Positions 15,723 to 23,673 of a stretch of 25,541 nucleotides of DNA are shown piece by piece. The notes below the pieces were generated by a model. It worked only from the letters and a program-made list of their open reading frames with translations, searched no databases and was not told the origin of the DNA. This DNA is from an uncultured Streptomyces sp. (GTDB lineage Bacteria > Actinomycetota > Actinomycetes > Streptomycetales > Streptomycetaceae): contig CAMLJW010000014.1 of NCBI GenBank assembly GCA_946480485.1, positions 1-25,541 of the forward strand, in the 5' to 3' direction. The stretch's first letter is position 1. Each line of letters starts with the position of its first letter. The translations under genes were made by a program, and so were the position numbers.

Positions 15723-16145
15723 GTGCCAGTCATTGACTCGTTCCGCGGTGAATGGGAATTCTTGTCGAATTACTCACCATCGCCCATTGTGTACGAGGAC
15801 CTGCCGTGGGCCACGGTCGAGCATGCTTATCAGGCCGCGAAAGTCGTCGATCCGGAGCTGCACGAACAGATACGGCTCGCGCCGACCCCGGAGGAGGCAA
15901 AGATCCTTGGTCGTGCTCACTGCGATCGGCAGGACTGGGACGAGGTCAAACTGCGCGTGATGTATGACCTCACCGTGTTGAAGTACAGCGATCCCGAACT
16001 CCGGAAGCGACTGCTGGCTACAGAAGACGCGGTGCTGATCGAGGGAAACGACTGGGGTGACAGGTACTGGGGACAGTGCGATGGAATCGGCGAGAACCAC
16101 ATGGGAAAGATCCTTATGCGCGTCCGTGACGATTCCCGGATCTGA
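15723..16145 (+). CDS. NADAR (COG3236/YbiA-like) family N-glycosidase-like protein
   Basis: A 140-residue NADAR-fold protein. The family signature is clear: FRGEWEFLSNYSPSPIVYED, then the WATVEHAYQAAK motif, a conserved Trp/Lys region (DWDEVKLRVMYDL), and the closing GNDWGDRYWGQCDGIGENHMGKILM. Characterised relatives hydrolyse the N-glycosidic bond of the first riboflavin intermediates formed by GTP cyclohydrolase II, or remove ADP-ribose from guanine bases. With GTP cyclohydrolase II two genes downstream, deribosylation of that enzyme's product (or a derivative) is the most attractive role. GTG 15723 follows AGGGAGG by eight bases. The coupling to the cyclohydrolase is inference; no DarT-like toxin is present to support the ADP-ribosylation alternative. 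Confidence 0.85.
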   Translation: MPVIDSFRGEWEFLSNYSPSPIVYEDLPWATVEHAYQAAKVVDPELHEQIRLAPTPEEAKILGRAHCDRQDWDEVKLRVMYDLTVLKYSDPELRKRLLATEDAVLIEGNDWGDRYWGQCDGIGENHMGKILMRVRDDSRI

Positions 16146-16170
16146 AGCCACGAAGCATTTCGGAGGCATG

Positions 16171-16728
16171 ATGGGACGAGCTGAGGCGACCGACCTCCTG
16201 AGGAAGCTCGGGGCTGTTGAGACCGCACATCCCGGAGGAAACCTCTTCGATCACCTGATCCGTGTAGAAAAGCTCCTGGGTGACTGGGGAGCGAGGCCGT
16301 ACGTGTGCAGTGCGGGCCTCTTGCACGCTCTCTACGTATCGGCGGGCTCCCCTGATCCGTACTACACGATGATCGACCTCGCGGAACGCCCCGAAGTCGC
16401 TCGGATCATCGGCAGTGAAGCCGAGGAGCTCGTCTACTTGTACGGCGCCAGCGATCTTGGATACTTCTATCCGAGGGTCGCCGAGAACACGAAGCAGTGG
16501 CGTGATCGTTTCACCGGCGAGATACGGACCTTGACCGAGGGAAATATCAGAGAATTCATGGAGATCACGGTAGCCAACGAACTCGACATCGCAGGACACG
16601 ACACAGAGGTTGTCCAAGACCCCCACCCGGAGTTGCTGAGCCTTGTTTCTCTGGCGCAACCATTCCTCAGTGCCGCTGCCAGGCGGCACTGTGCACGGGT
16701 GCTGGGGCGCCGCTCCCCGTTCGCGTAG
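16171..16728 (+). CDS. DUF6817 domain protein
   Basis: A 185-residue protein resembling the uncharacterised DUF6817 family. The recognisable core is AHPGGNLFDHLIRVEKLLGDWGARPYVCSAGLLHALYVSAG, a helical His-rich pattern (H20, D27-H28, H52) reminiscent of HD-type metal hydrolases, followed much later by ITVANELD. A phosphohydrolase-like activity is imaginable but unproven. Two adjacent ATGs occur at 16168 and 16171. GGAGG (16162-16166) is only one base from the first, so I choose the second. It sits 25 bases after the NADAR gene and 30 before GTP cyclohydrolase II, so it is presumably co-transcribed and acts in the same pathway. The function is unknown. Confidence 0.7.
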   Translation: MGRAEATDLLRKLGAVETAHPGGNLFDHLIRVEKLLGDWGARPYVCSAGLLHALYVSAGSPDPYYTMIDLAERPEVARIIGSEAEELVYLYGASDLGYFYPRVAENTKQWRDRFTGEIRTLTEGNIREFMEITVANELDIAGHDTEVVQDPHPELLSLVSLAQPFLSAAARRHCARVLGRRSPFA

Positions 16729-16758
16729 GTCGACCGAGTAAGGAAAACTGCGCTGGCC

Positions 16759-17439
16759 ATGGAATATACCCCCTCCAACCGTTACCAGATTCCTCCTCGT
16801 TTCCTGCGAGTGGCGGAGACCGTCCTGCCCACACGGCATGGGCGATTTCGGACCTTGTGTTACCGTGACCAGTATTCTGGTGCTACTCACTTAGCCCTCG
16901 TGGCCGGTGATGTCGACGGAGAATCCGGAGTAATGACCCGGGTGCATTCGGAGTGTCTCACAGGCGAGGTACTGGGCAGCCTCAGGTGTGATTGTGGGCC
17001 ACAATTCGATGCGGCTCTGGCCGCTGTCGGAGGGGCCGGCCGCGGAGTCGTAATATATCTCTGCGGGCACGAAGGCCGCGGTGTCGGACTCGTCGCCAAG
17101 CTCAGGGCCTACGAGTTACAGGACGCCGGCCTGGACACCGTGGACGCGAATCTGCGTCTCGGCTTGCCGGTGGACATGCGTGACTACGTTGGCGCCGCCC
17201 ATATCCTTCGTGACTTGCGTGTGAAGTCGGTGAACCTCCTCACCAACAATCCCGCGAAGCACGACGAACTCGTACGCCTGGGAGTCGTGGTCGATCTCCG
17301 AGTGCCGATCGTGGTCCCCGGTGACGCGGCTGCGGCCCAGTACCTCGCGACGAAGCGGGAACGCATGGGCCACCACCTGCCGGACGATCCCGCGATGGAC
17401 TGGCCGACGAACGTGACGACGCCCTCGCTCGCCGAATGA
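16759..17439 (+). CDS. ribA: GTP cyclohydrolase II
   Basis: A 226-residue stand-alone GTP cyclohydrolase II, which opens the imidazole ring of GTP, releasing formate and pyrophosphate, to give 2,5-diamino-6-ribosylamino-4-pyrimidinone 5'-phosphate. Zn ligands C66, C77 and C79 lie in [29 protein letters not shown] follows, and R141 corresponds to the E. coli nucleophile Arg128. Y118 in LRAYELQD matches E. coli Tyr105; streptomycete paralogues that lack this Tyr stop at the formamidopyrimidine, so full turnover is predicted here. It is not fused to RibB and no other riboflavin gene is nearby, which points to specialised metabolism. The ATG at 16759 has only a distant AAGGAAA (about 12 bases), so the translation signal is weak. 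Confidence 0.93.
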   Translation: MEYTPSNRYQIPPRFLRVAETVLPTRHGRFRTLCYRDQYSGATHLALVAGDVDGESGVMTRVHSECLTGEVLGSLRCDCGPQFDAALAAVGGAGRGVVIYLCGHEGRGVGLVAKLRAYELQDAGLDTVDANLRLGLPVDMRDYVGAAHILRDLRVKSVNLLTNNPAKHDELVRLGVVVDLRVPIVVPGDAAAAQYLATKRERMGHHLPDDPAMDWPTNVTTPSLAE

Positions 17440-17507
17440 CCGACTGTTTCCGCCGACCACCCTGACGGATATTACATTCGGTAACCTCACAGCGGGAGGG
17501 AGGAAAA

Positions 17508-18590
17508 GTGGCCCGCTCGACTGCCCTTCACAGGTGGCCTGATCGGCCGAGACGACCGGGCTCGACGGGGAAAATCCTCATACTGCCGTACCCGGGTATA
17601 GGCGATGCGATCCTGCATGGACCTCTGCTTCAGGAACTGAACCGCGAATTTCCTCGACGGCTGCTGTACCCGGAGAATCCAGCATTCACCCTCTTTCAGG
17701 AACTGGGTACTGCTGAGCTGGATGAGATAACCTTGGTCCCCCGTCGCATCCGGCGGCTACTCGACTGGTATGAGCACCTGCTGCTTGCGGAACTGAAGCG
17801 CCTCGATGTCAAGACCGTCCTCAACCTGAGGCGCGACCGCGTGAAATTCGGCTCCCGGTACCAGCGGGCCGCAGACATCGTAGGGCGGGCGGGAGTGGCC
17901 ATCAGTGACGTGTGTGAAGCAGTCTCCCTCACCTATCAAGGCTCAGTGCACACCTCGCAGCTGCTGACCGACTACTTCCGCTCGATGAATGTGAACGTGG
18001 AGCCGCCGCATTTCGGCTGGCTGCGCACCGGCTGTTCCCTGCCCGCTCCGGCGTTTCCGGTTCCGCCCGCCGCCATCGCCTACTTCGTGGGGGCCAGTCA
18101 GGAGACGAAGCGCCTGCCGCTGGACTTCTGGCTGAAAGTGATCAAACGGATCACCGCACTGAGCGGACGACCTGCGCTGGTGATGGGCGGGGCGAGCGAG
18201 GAAGAGCTTGTATTCGGCCGCAGGCTGTCCGCCGGACTGGCGGTCGGTGAAACCCCGCACGAACTCGTGGTCGGGCGGTCGTTGCCGGAGCTCGCATCCA
18301 TCGCCGGCAGAGTGTCCCTGATCGTTTCGTGCGACACCTTTATGGTGCATCTGGCCGAGGCGGTGGGGACTCCCGTCATCGGAATCTACTGCTCGACGGA
18401 CCCCAGGATGTACGGCCCATTCCATTCGCCCGACTACGTGGACGGAAAGTTCCGTTCGGTCTGTCCGCTCCGCAACACGATCGGTAACTGCGACGGGTGG
18501 GACGTCGGTTGCCCACAGATGTCGTGCAAAGCGTTCGTGCGCGACGAGGCCCTCGTCACCCTGGCCATGCAGAAACTTGGACATGAGTAA
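17508..18590 (+). CDS. glycosyltransferase family 9 (heptosyltransferase-like)
   Basis: A 360-residue GT-B glycosyltransferase of family GT9, whose best-known members transfer heptose from ADP-heptose to lipopolysaccharide. Visible features: N-terminal KILILPYPGIGDAILHGPLL (family 'GDxLLxTP' loop), inter-domain YFVGASQETKRLP, and the donor-binding IVSCDTFMVHLAEAVGTPVIGIYCSTDP (family 'D..xxHLAxAxGxPxIxLFG'). Actinomycetes lack LPS, so the acceptor must be something else, plausibly the heterocycle made with GTP cyclohydrolase II. There are several Cys in the C-terminal 50 residues (CPLRNTIGNCDG..CPQMSC), possibly structural. GTG 17508 follows a strong GGGAGGGAGG site. It pairs logically with the leftward ADP-heptose operon. 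Confidence 0.88.
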   Translation: MARSTALHRWPDRPRRPGSTGKILILPYPGIGDAILHGPLLQELNREFPRRLLYPENPAFTLFQELGTAELDEITLVPRRIRRLLDWYEHLLLAELKRLDVKTVLNLRRDRVKFGSRYQRAADIVGRAGVAISDVCEAVSLTYQGSVHTSQLLTDYFRSMNVNVEPPHFGWLRTGCSLPAPAFPVPPAAIAYFVGASQETKRLPLDFWLKVIKRITALSGRPALVMGGASEEELVFGRRLSAGLAVGETPHELVVGRSLPELASIAGRVSLIVSCDTFMVHLAEAVGTPVIGIYCSTDPRMYGPFHSPDYVDGKFRSVCPLRNTIGNCDGWDVGCPQMSCKAFVRDEALVTLAMQKLGHE

Positions 18591-18599
18591 GGAAGCGGG

Positions 18600-18635
18600 A
18601 TGACCACGCACAGCGGGATGACCACGCACAGCGGG
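18600..18635. repeat. exact 18-base tandem duplication of the radical SAM start region
   Basis: Two identical 18-base units (each encoding MTTHSG) stand back to back and include the start codon. The second unit provides an alternative in-frame ATG at 18618. It resembles a recent slippage duplication. Confidence 0.9.
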
Positions 18636-19697
18636 AAGCGCCGCCACTATCTTTATCTTGACCTGGGTTTCTACAGCGCTTGCAATCTCAAGTGCACGTA
18701 TTGCCGGGATGAGATAGTCAAGGATCGGAAGGACTTCACACTCGTCGACCTGATGCGTCAGATCGATGCTTTTCAGAAAAACTTCACGGCGGCCACGGTC
18801 AAGCTGTCCGGTTATGGTGAGGTCACGATGTGGGCGGACTTCGCCCAATCTCTCGACGCGTTATCTCCGTTGTTTCCTCAGGTGCAGGTGATCACCAACG
18901 GGACGTTTCGCGAGAAGACCGCAGAATCCATACTCGCGCATGAAAACGTCACACTCAACATAACCATCGACGGGCACACGCTGGAGGCCAACTCATACCG
19001 GGTGGAAGGCAACACCAGGCATCACAAGTCGATGCTCGCCAACCTACAGCGGTTCACCGACGCAGGCCGACCGGTTGAAGTCAACTGTGTCCTCCATCAG
19101 GCCAACGTCGGTGCTTTCGCGAACTTCTGCCAATACTTGGCAGAGACGGCCGGAGACAACATCATGGTCTTCCCCTTCCCTGTGAAGTCCTTCGACCGGA
19201 GCCCTGAGACGGGCCCCAGACTGCGGGGTGGGTTCGCCGCACTGGCCGACCAACTCGACGACATCCGGGAGCGTTTCACCGCCCTGCTGCCACCCCGGCC
19301 GTACATCGAGGATCTCAAGTCCTTCCTGCGCCGCGGCTCCCGGGTTGACGCGTGTCATGTCCACTGGGCGAACACCGGGACGGGGTCGCGCAATGAGCGG
19401 CTGCACTGCCCGAACTACGGTGAGGAGCTGAGTTACGGGCCGATGGTGCAAGCCCTGACCACCGGGGCCAACGAGGTGATGCGTCAGGAGAACGAACACC
19501 TGCGCGCTGGTCACGTCGGCCCCGGGTGCTCCGGGTGCTTCAACCATTTCGACGTGATCAGTCTCTTCCTCGAAGGGAAGATCAGCCTCGCAGAGCTCCA
19601 GACACTCCCTTCCCTGCGCGCGCCCGGCACAGCTGCGATCGCAGAGGCCATGAAACGGGAGTTTGAACAGCTGCGCCTGCTGCCGGTGCTCACCTGA
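18600..19697 (+). CDS. radical SAM enzyme with C-terminal Cys cluster
   Basis: A 365-residue radical SAM protein. The SAM-cluster motif is CNLKCTYC (C28, C32, C35, a CxxxCxxC), followed by the SAM-binding GYGE (71-74). C252, C270, C310 and C313 near the C-terminus could hold one auxiliary [4Fe-4S] cluster, as in Twitch/SPASM-type enzymes. Such enzymes perform epimerisations, dehydrogenations or C-C/C-S bond formation on sugars, nucleosides or peptides. No precursor peptide gene was seen, so a small-molecule substrate is more likely. The start ATG 18600 follows AAGGAAG and comes 9 bases after the GT9 stop. The first 12 residues are an exact duplication (MTTHSG twice) from an 18-base tandem repeat, so the second ATG (18618) may also serve. 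The reaction is unknown. Confidence 0.88.
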   Translation: MTTHSGMTTHSGKRRHYLYLDLGFYSACNLKCTYCRDEIVKDRKDFTLVDLMRQIDAFQKNFTAATVKLSGYGEVTMWADFAQSLDALSPLFPQVQVITNGTFREKTAESILAHENVTLNITIDGHTLEANSYRVEGNTRHHKSMLANLQRFTDAGRPVEVNCVLHQANVGAFANFCQYLAETAGDNIMVFPFPVKSFDRSPETGPRLRGGFAALADQLDDIRERFTALLPPRPYIEDLKSFLRRGSRVDACHVHWANTGTGSRNERLHCPNYGEELSYGPMVQALTTGANEVMRQENEHLRAGHVGPGCSGCFNHFDVISLFLEGKISLAELQTLPSLRAPGTAAIAEAMKREFEQLRLLPVLT

Positions 19698-19854
19698 CAG
19701 CGGAGCGGGCGGCGGGCCTCGGGCCTTTCCCCGCATCCACCAGGTGTGCCCGCCGACTCCCCAAGCGTCGAGCAGGACGGTCGCCCGTAGGCCTCAACCA
19801 CGCTCACACCGGGCCGACCAAAACGTGCCCTGCCCCCAAGCCCCACGAGGCGTT

Positions 19855-21654
19855 ATGTCACTGCGTAGACTTCCCTATTCCGACCCCGGTCTCCCCGATG
19901 CCCGCTCGGGCATACGGTTGTTGGTGTGGCTGAGCCGTCGTCAACTACGCGGTCAGATCATCGCCACTGCCTGGGGAACGGTGTACCTTGCCGGCCTCGC
20001 GGTGGTGCCGGTGGTCGTGGGACTGGGTATCCAGACTCTCATCGACGGTTCGGTCCGAAAGGTCGCGGCCGTGGGTGCGCTCCTGCTGGGTCTCGGCGCG
20101 GTCCAAGCGGTCTCCGGCACCTTTCTGCACAGGGTTTCCGTCATCAACCGGGTCTGTACCGCCGCTCGCGTCCATCAGCTCCTGACCTGGAAGGCCACCG
20201 AGCTCGGCGCCGTGCTGACCCGCCGGGTCGCGGCGGGTGAGGTGGTGGCCGTGGGCGCGGGCGACGCGGGCACCATCGGCTGGTTTGTCGAGATCATCGC
20301 CCGCTTCGCTTCTTCGTTGGTGGCGTGCGGGGCACTGACGGTGCTGCTACTGATCTACCAGCCGGTGCTGGGCGTCCCGGTGGCCGTCGCCGTCATCGTT
20401 CTCGTCGTGTCCGCACTGCCGCTGTTGCCGCGTGCGCGGCGGCGTGCGGACGAGCTACGGGTGAAAGCCGGACGGGCCACCGAGCTGGCGTCCGACGCGG
20501 TGGCGGGTCTGCGGGTGCTGCGCGGAATCGGTGGTGAGCAGCTGTTCCTGGAACGCTACCGCCGGGCCTCGCAGGACATGCGCACAGCCGCGGTGCGGAG
20601 CCATCGGATGTGGGCGCTGATAGCGGCGGTGCAGGTGACGTTGCCGGGGCTGTTCCTGGTCTTCGTTGTCTGGTACGGGGTGCGGATGGTGCTGGAAGGC
20701 CGTATCAGCGTGGGCGAGCTCGTGACCGGCTACGGCTGTGTGGCCTACCTGGTGCTGCCGTTGCGCTTGTTCGAGGAGACCGCGCTGGCATACACGCTGT
20801 CACGCGCCGCGGCCCAACGCGCCGCGCGCGTGCTCGCACTGAGCCGCACGGACGAGGCGTCGGGCGAGGGCGGCGGGTTCCCCGAAGGAGACCTGTACGA
20901 CCCGATGACCGGGATACTGGCACCCCATGGCGCGTTCACCGCTGTGGTGTGCGGCGACCCGGACGAAGCCGGCAGGCTCGCCGACCGCCTGGGCGGATAC
21001 GACCAGGCGGTCGCCGAGGGTGGAGCCTCCGTCCTCCTGGGCGGGGCCGCTCTCGATGACCTTCCGCTGCCGGCGGCCCGCGCCACCGTCCTGGTGCAGG
21101 ACAAGGACCCGGTGCTGTTCTCGGGCCCGGTTCGAGACCTGCTGGACGTGCCCCGCTCGGAAAGGGTGGCACTGGAGACCGCGCTGGAGATCGCCCAGTG
21201 TACGGACATCCTGCCCGTCCTCGCCCGGTCCGTGCCCGACCCCTCGGGCGATGAGAGCGCCGATGCGATGCGGGCCTGGCTCACCGAGCGCGGCCGCTCG
21301 CTGTCGGGTGGACAGCGCCAGCGGCTGGCCCTCGCACGTTCCCTCATATCCGATCCGCCGGTCCTCGTCCTCGACGAACCCACGAGCGCCGTGGACTCGC
21401 ACACCGAGTCCCGGATCGCCGCGGGGCTGCGCCACATCCGCAGGGGCCGCACCACCGTGGTGTTCACTTCGAGCCCCCTGCTGCTCGATCAGGCCGATCG
21501 GGTGGTCTTCGTCCAGCAAGGCCGCAGTGTCGCCGCCGACGACCACCGCAGGCTGCTGCGCAGCGACCGCCGCTACCGAGCCGTGGTCGCCCGTGACCAG
21601 GACGACGGAGCCGCCGAGGGCGGCGAGGGCGCCGATGTGAAGGGTTTGGCATGA
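19855..21654 (+). CDS. ABC exporter half-transporter with degenerate ATP site (subunit 1)
   Basis: A 599-residue membrane TMD-NBD exporter subunit. The first 330 or so residues contain hydrophobic segments (for example VYLAGLAVVPVVVGLGI, VAVAVIVLVVSALPLL) typical of type I ABC exporters. The nucleotide-binding domain is unusual. The Walker A position reads CGDPDEAGRLAD (366 onward) with no GKS/T, and the H-loop His is replaced (FTSSPLL, S539). The signature LSGGQ (483-487) and Walker B VLVLDE (503-508) are perfect. It must therefore pair with the next subunit, supplying the signature half of one working ATP site. I start at ATG 19855 (GAGG four bases upstream); the longer frame from 19663 overlaps the radical SAM gene. 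Its stop overlaps the next ATG (ATGA). It probably exports, and gives self-resistance to, the cluster product. Confidence 0.9.
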   Translation: MSLRRLPYSDPGLPDARSGIRLLVWLSRRQLRGQIIATAWGTVYLAGLAVVPVVVGLGIQTLIDGSVRKVAAVGALLLGLGAVQAVSGTFLHRVSVINRVCTAARVHQLLTWKATELGAVLTRRVAAGEVVAVGAGDAGTIGWFVEIIARFASSLVACGALTVLLLIYQPVLGVPVAVAVIVLVVSALPLLPRARRRADELRVKAGRATELASDAVAGLRVLRGIGGEQLFLERYRRASQDMRTAAVRSHRMWALIAAVQVTLPGLFLVFVVWYGVRMVLEGRISVGELVTGYGCVAYLVLPLRLFEETALAYTLSRAAAQRAARVLALSRTDEASGEGGGFPEGDLYDPMTGILAPHGAFTAVVCGDPDEAGRLADRLGGYDQAVAEGGASVLLGGAALDDLPLPAARATVLVQDKDPVLFSGPVRDLLDVPRSERVALETALEIAQCTDILPVLARSVPDPSGDESADAMRAWLTERGRSLSGGQRQRLALARSLISDPPVLVLDEPTSAVDSHTESRIAAGLRHIRRGRTTVVFTSSPLLLDQADRVVFVQQGRSVAADDHRRLLRSDRRYRAVVARDQDDGAAEGGEGADVKGLA

Positions 21655-23468
21655 AAGAACCCGTATACGACCCCGCCGCCCCCCAGGAGGCGGCGAAGCT
21701 CCCGGTCGCGGGGGCGGGGAGCGCTCGCTCGTACCTCCTCGGCCTGGCCCGCCGCCACCGCACGGCGTTCGCCGTCCTGATCGCGGTCAACGCGACGGCC
21801 ACCCTTGCCTCATTGGTCGGCCCGTATCTGCTCGGCAGCCTCGTGCAGAGCCTGGCCGCCGGGACGCAGGTGCCTCATCTGGAGGGCACGGTCGCACTGT
21901 TCGTGCTGATGCTGGCCATCCAGGCGGTCTTCGTCTGGCTGACCCGGCTGCGAGGAGCGATGCTCGGCGAACGCATGCTCGCCGACCTGCGCGAGGACTT
22001 CCTGGTGCGCTCGGTGTCACTCCCGCCGGGGGTGCTGGAGCGCGCCGGCACCGGCGACCTTCTCTCGCGGATCACCACCGACGCCGACCGGCTGTCCAAC
22101 GCCATGCGCGAGGCCGTGCCGCAGCTGTCCGGCGCGGCCGTGTGGACAGCTCTGCTGCTGGGTGCACTGGCCGTGACCGCACCGCCGCTGGCACTCGCCG
22201 TACTGATCGCCCTGCCCGTGCTGATCGCCGGGTGCCGCTGGTACTTCCGGCGCGCACCGGGCGCCTACCGCTCGGAGGCCGCGGGATACGCAGCGGTGAC
22301 CACACTGCTCAGTGAGACCGTCGACGGCGGGCGCATCATCGAGGCACACCGTCTCGGCAGGCAGCGCACCGACCTCGCCAACCGCCGCATCCGCGAGTGG
22401 GTGGCATGGGAGCGGTACACGCTGTGGCTGCGCTCGGTGCTGTTCCCGGCGGTCAACCTCGCGCACACCCTGGCTCTGGGCGGCGCGCTGCTGATCGGCG
22501 GCGTGTTCGTCGCGTCCGGCTGGATCACCGTGGGCGAGGTCACGACGGGCACCCTGTACGTCCAGATGCTGATCGAGCCGGTCAACCTGATGCTCCGGTG
22601 GTACGACGAACTCCAGGTGGCGCAAGTGGCACTGGCGCGCCTGGTCGGCGTGCACGAGGTCCCCACCGGCGACCGGGACGACGACGCCGAGCCCGACGGC
22701 CGATCCCTCCTCGCCGATAAGGTGCACTTCGGCTACCTGGAGAACGTCGATGTCCTGCACGGGGTGAGCCTCGCGGTGGAGCCGGGCACCCGGGTGGCGT
22801 TGGTCGGTCCGTCGGGTGCGGGCAAGTCCACGCTGGGCCGACTGCTCGCCGGCGTCTACGGTCCCCGAACCGGACAGGTGACCCTGGGTGGCGCGACGTT
22901 GGCGCGGATGCCGGCGGAGCGGACGCGCCAACACGTGGCTCTGGTCAACCAGGAGCACCACGTCTTCGTCGGCACGCTGCGGGACAACCTGCTGCTCGCC
23001 CGTACGAACGCCTCCGACACCGAGCTGTGGTCGGCACTGCGCACCGTGGGCGCCCACACCTGGGCGGACGGGTTCGGGGAAGGGCTGGACAGCGAACTCG
23101 GCTCCGGCGGCAGGGCGCTCACTCCGGTTCAGGCCCAGCAGCTCGCCCTGGCCCGACTGGTGCTGTCCGACCCGCACACCCTCGTGTTGGACGAGGCGAC
23201 GTCACTGCTGGACCCGCGCGCCGCGCGCCGGCTGGAGCGTTCGCTGGCCAGAGTGCTGGACGGCAGGACGGTGGTGACTATTGCGCACCGGCTGCAAACC
23301 GCCCACGACGCGGACGTGATCGCCGTCGTCGATGACGGCCGGATCGTCGAAGTCGGCAGCCACCATGACCTGGTGGCGGTCGGCAGCGCGTATGCGGCAC
23401 TGTGGCACTCCTGGCACGGCGACCACTCGGACGCACCACCGCGTGCGACGGGACTTCGCCGACGGTGA
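21651..23468 (+). CDS. ABC exporter half-transporter (subunit 2)
   Basis: A 605-residue TMD-NBD exporter subunit, partner of the preceding gene, with a four-base start/stop overlap and AAGGG six bases upstream. Hydrophobic segments fill about residues 35-320. The NBD (from about 355) has a normal Walker A, GPSGAGKS (386-393), Walker B LVLDE (511-515) and H-loop H546 in TIAHRL, but its signature is LTPVQ (490-494) instead of LSGGQ. Combined with subunit 1, one composite site (Walker A/B here plus LSGGQ there) should hydrolyse ATP and the other should be dead. Related heterodimeric exporters occur in antibiotic clusters such as StrV/StrW of streptomycin producers. This is the last gene of the rightward block. 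Confidence 0.92.
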   Translation: MKEPVYDPAAPQEAAKLPVAGAGSARSYLLGLARRHRTAFAVLIAVNATATLASLVGPYLLGSLVQSLAAGTQVPHLEGTVALFVLMLAIQAVFVWLTRLRGAMLGERMLADLREDFLVRSVSLPPGVLERAGTGDLLSRITTDADRLSNAMREAVPQLSGAAVWTALLLGALAVTAPPLALAVLIALPVLIAGCRWYFRRAPGAYRSEAAGYAAVTTLLSETVDGGRIIEAHRLGRQRTDLANRRIREWVAWERYTLWLRSVLFPAVNLAHTLALGGALLIGGVFVASGWITVGEVTTGTLYVQMLIEPVNLMLRWYDELQVAQVALARLVGVHEVPTGDRDDDAEPDGRSLLADKVHFGYLENVDVLHGVSLAVEPGTRVALVGPSGAGKSTLGRLLAGVYGPRTGQVTLGGATLARMPAERTRQHVALVNQEHHVFVGTLRDNLLLARTNASDTELWSALRTVGAHTWADGFGEGLDSELGSGGRALTPVQAQQLALARLVLSDPHTLVLDEATSLLDPRAARRLERSLARVLDGRTVVTIAHRLQTAHDADVIAVVDDGRIVEVGSHHDLVAVGSAYAALWHSWHGDHSDAPPRATGLRRR

Positions 23469-23552
23469 GGTTGATTCCCGTGGGAGGACACCGTGTTCTG
23501 CCGGGTGATGACGGCGAACGTGATGACCGACTCGATCGGCGAGGTGGCCGCC

Positions 23553-23583
23553 CGCGGAGTACCGGCGGCGCCGGTACTCCGCG
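23553..23583. terminator. strong hairpin between convergent genes
   Basis: A perfect 14-bp stem (CGCGGAGTACCGGC and its complement) with a 3-base loop sits about midway between the end of the ABC transporter gene and the end of the gamma-glutamyltransferase gene. There is no U-tract, as is common for streptomycete terminators. It can serve both strands. Smaller inverted repeats follow: CCGTTC/GAACGG at 23615-23630 and GTTCC/GGAAC at 23649-23661. Confidence 0.7.
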
Positions 23584-23673
23584 TCGCCGGTAGCACAGGC
23601 CGCCCGCCGGGGGACCGTTCGCCGGAACGGTTCCGGCTCGCGTCCGCGTTCCGCGGGAACCGGTCTGACGTGA

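Noticed and set aside
15723..16145. NADAR as antitoxin of a DarT-type toxin-antitoxin pair
   Set aside because: No DarT-like ADP-ribosyltransferase lies next to it, and the gene is embedded in a biosynthetic operon near GTP cyclohydrolase II. The alternative is kept only as a minor possibility.
16759..17439. Cyclohydrolase variant that stops at the formamidopyrimidine
   Set aside because: The residue that distinguishes these variants is Tyr here (Y118 in LRAYELQD), so the canonical product is predicted.
18600..19697. Radical SAM peptide-modifying (RiPP) system
   Set aside because: No small precursor-peptide gene with a ribosome-binding site was found in the flanking gaps, and all neighbours are sugar or nucleobase enzymes.
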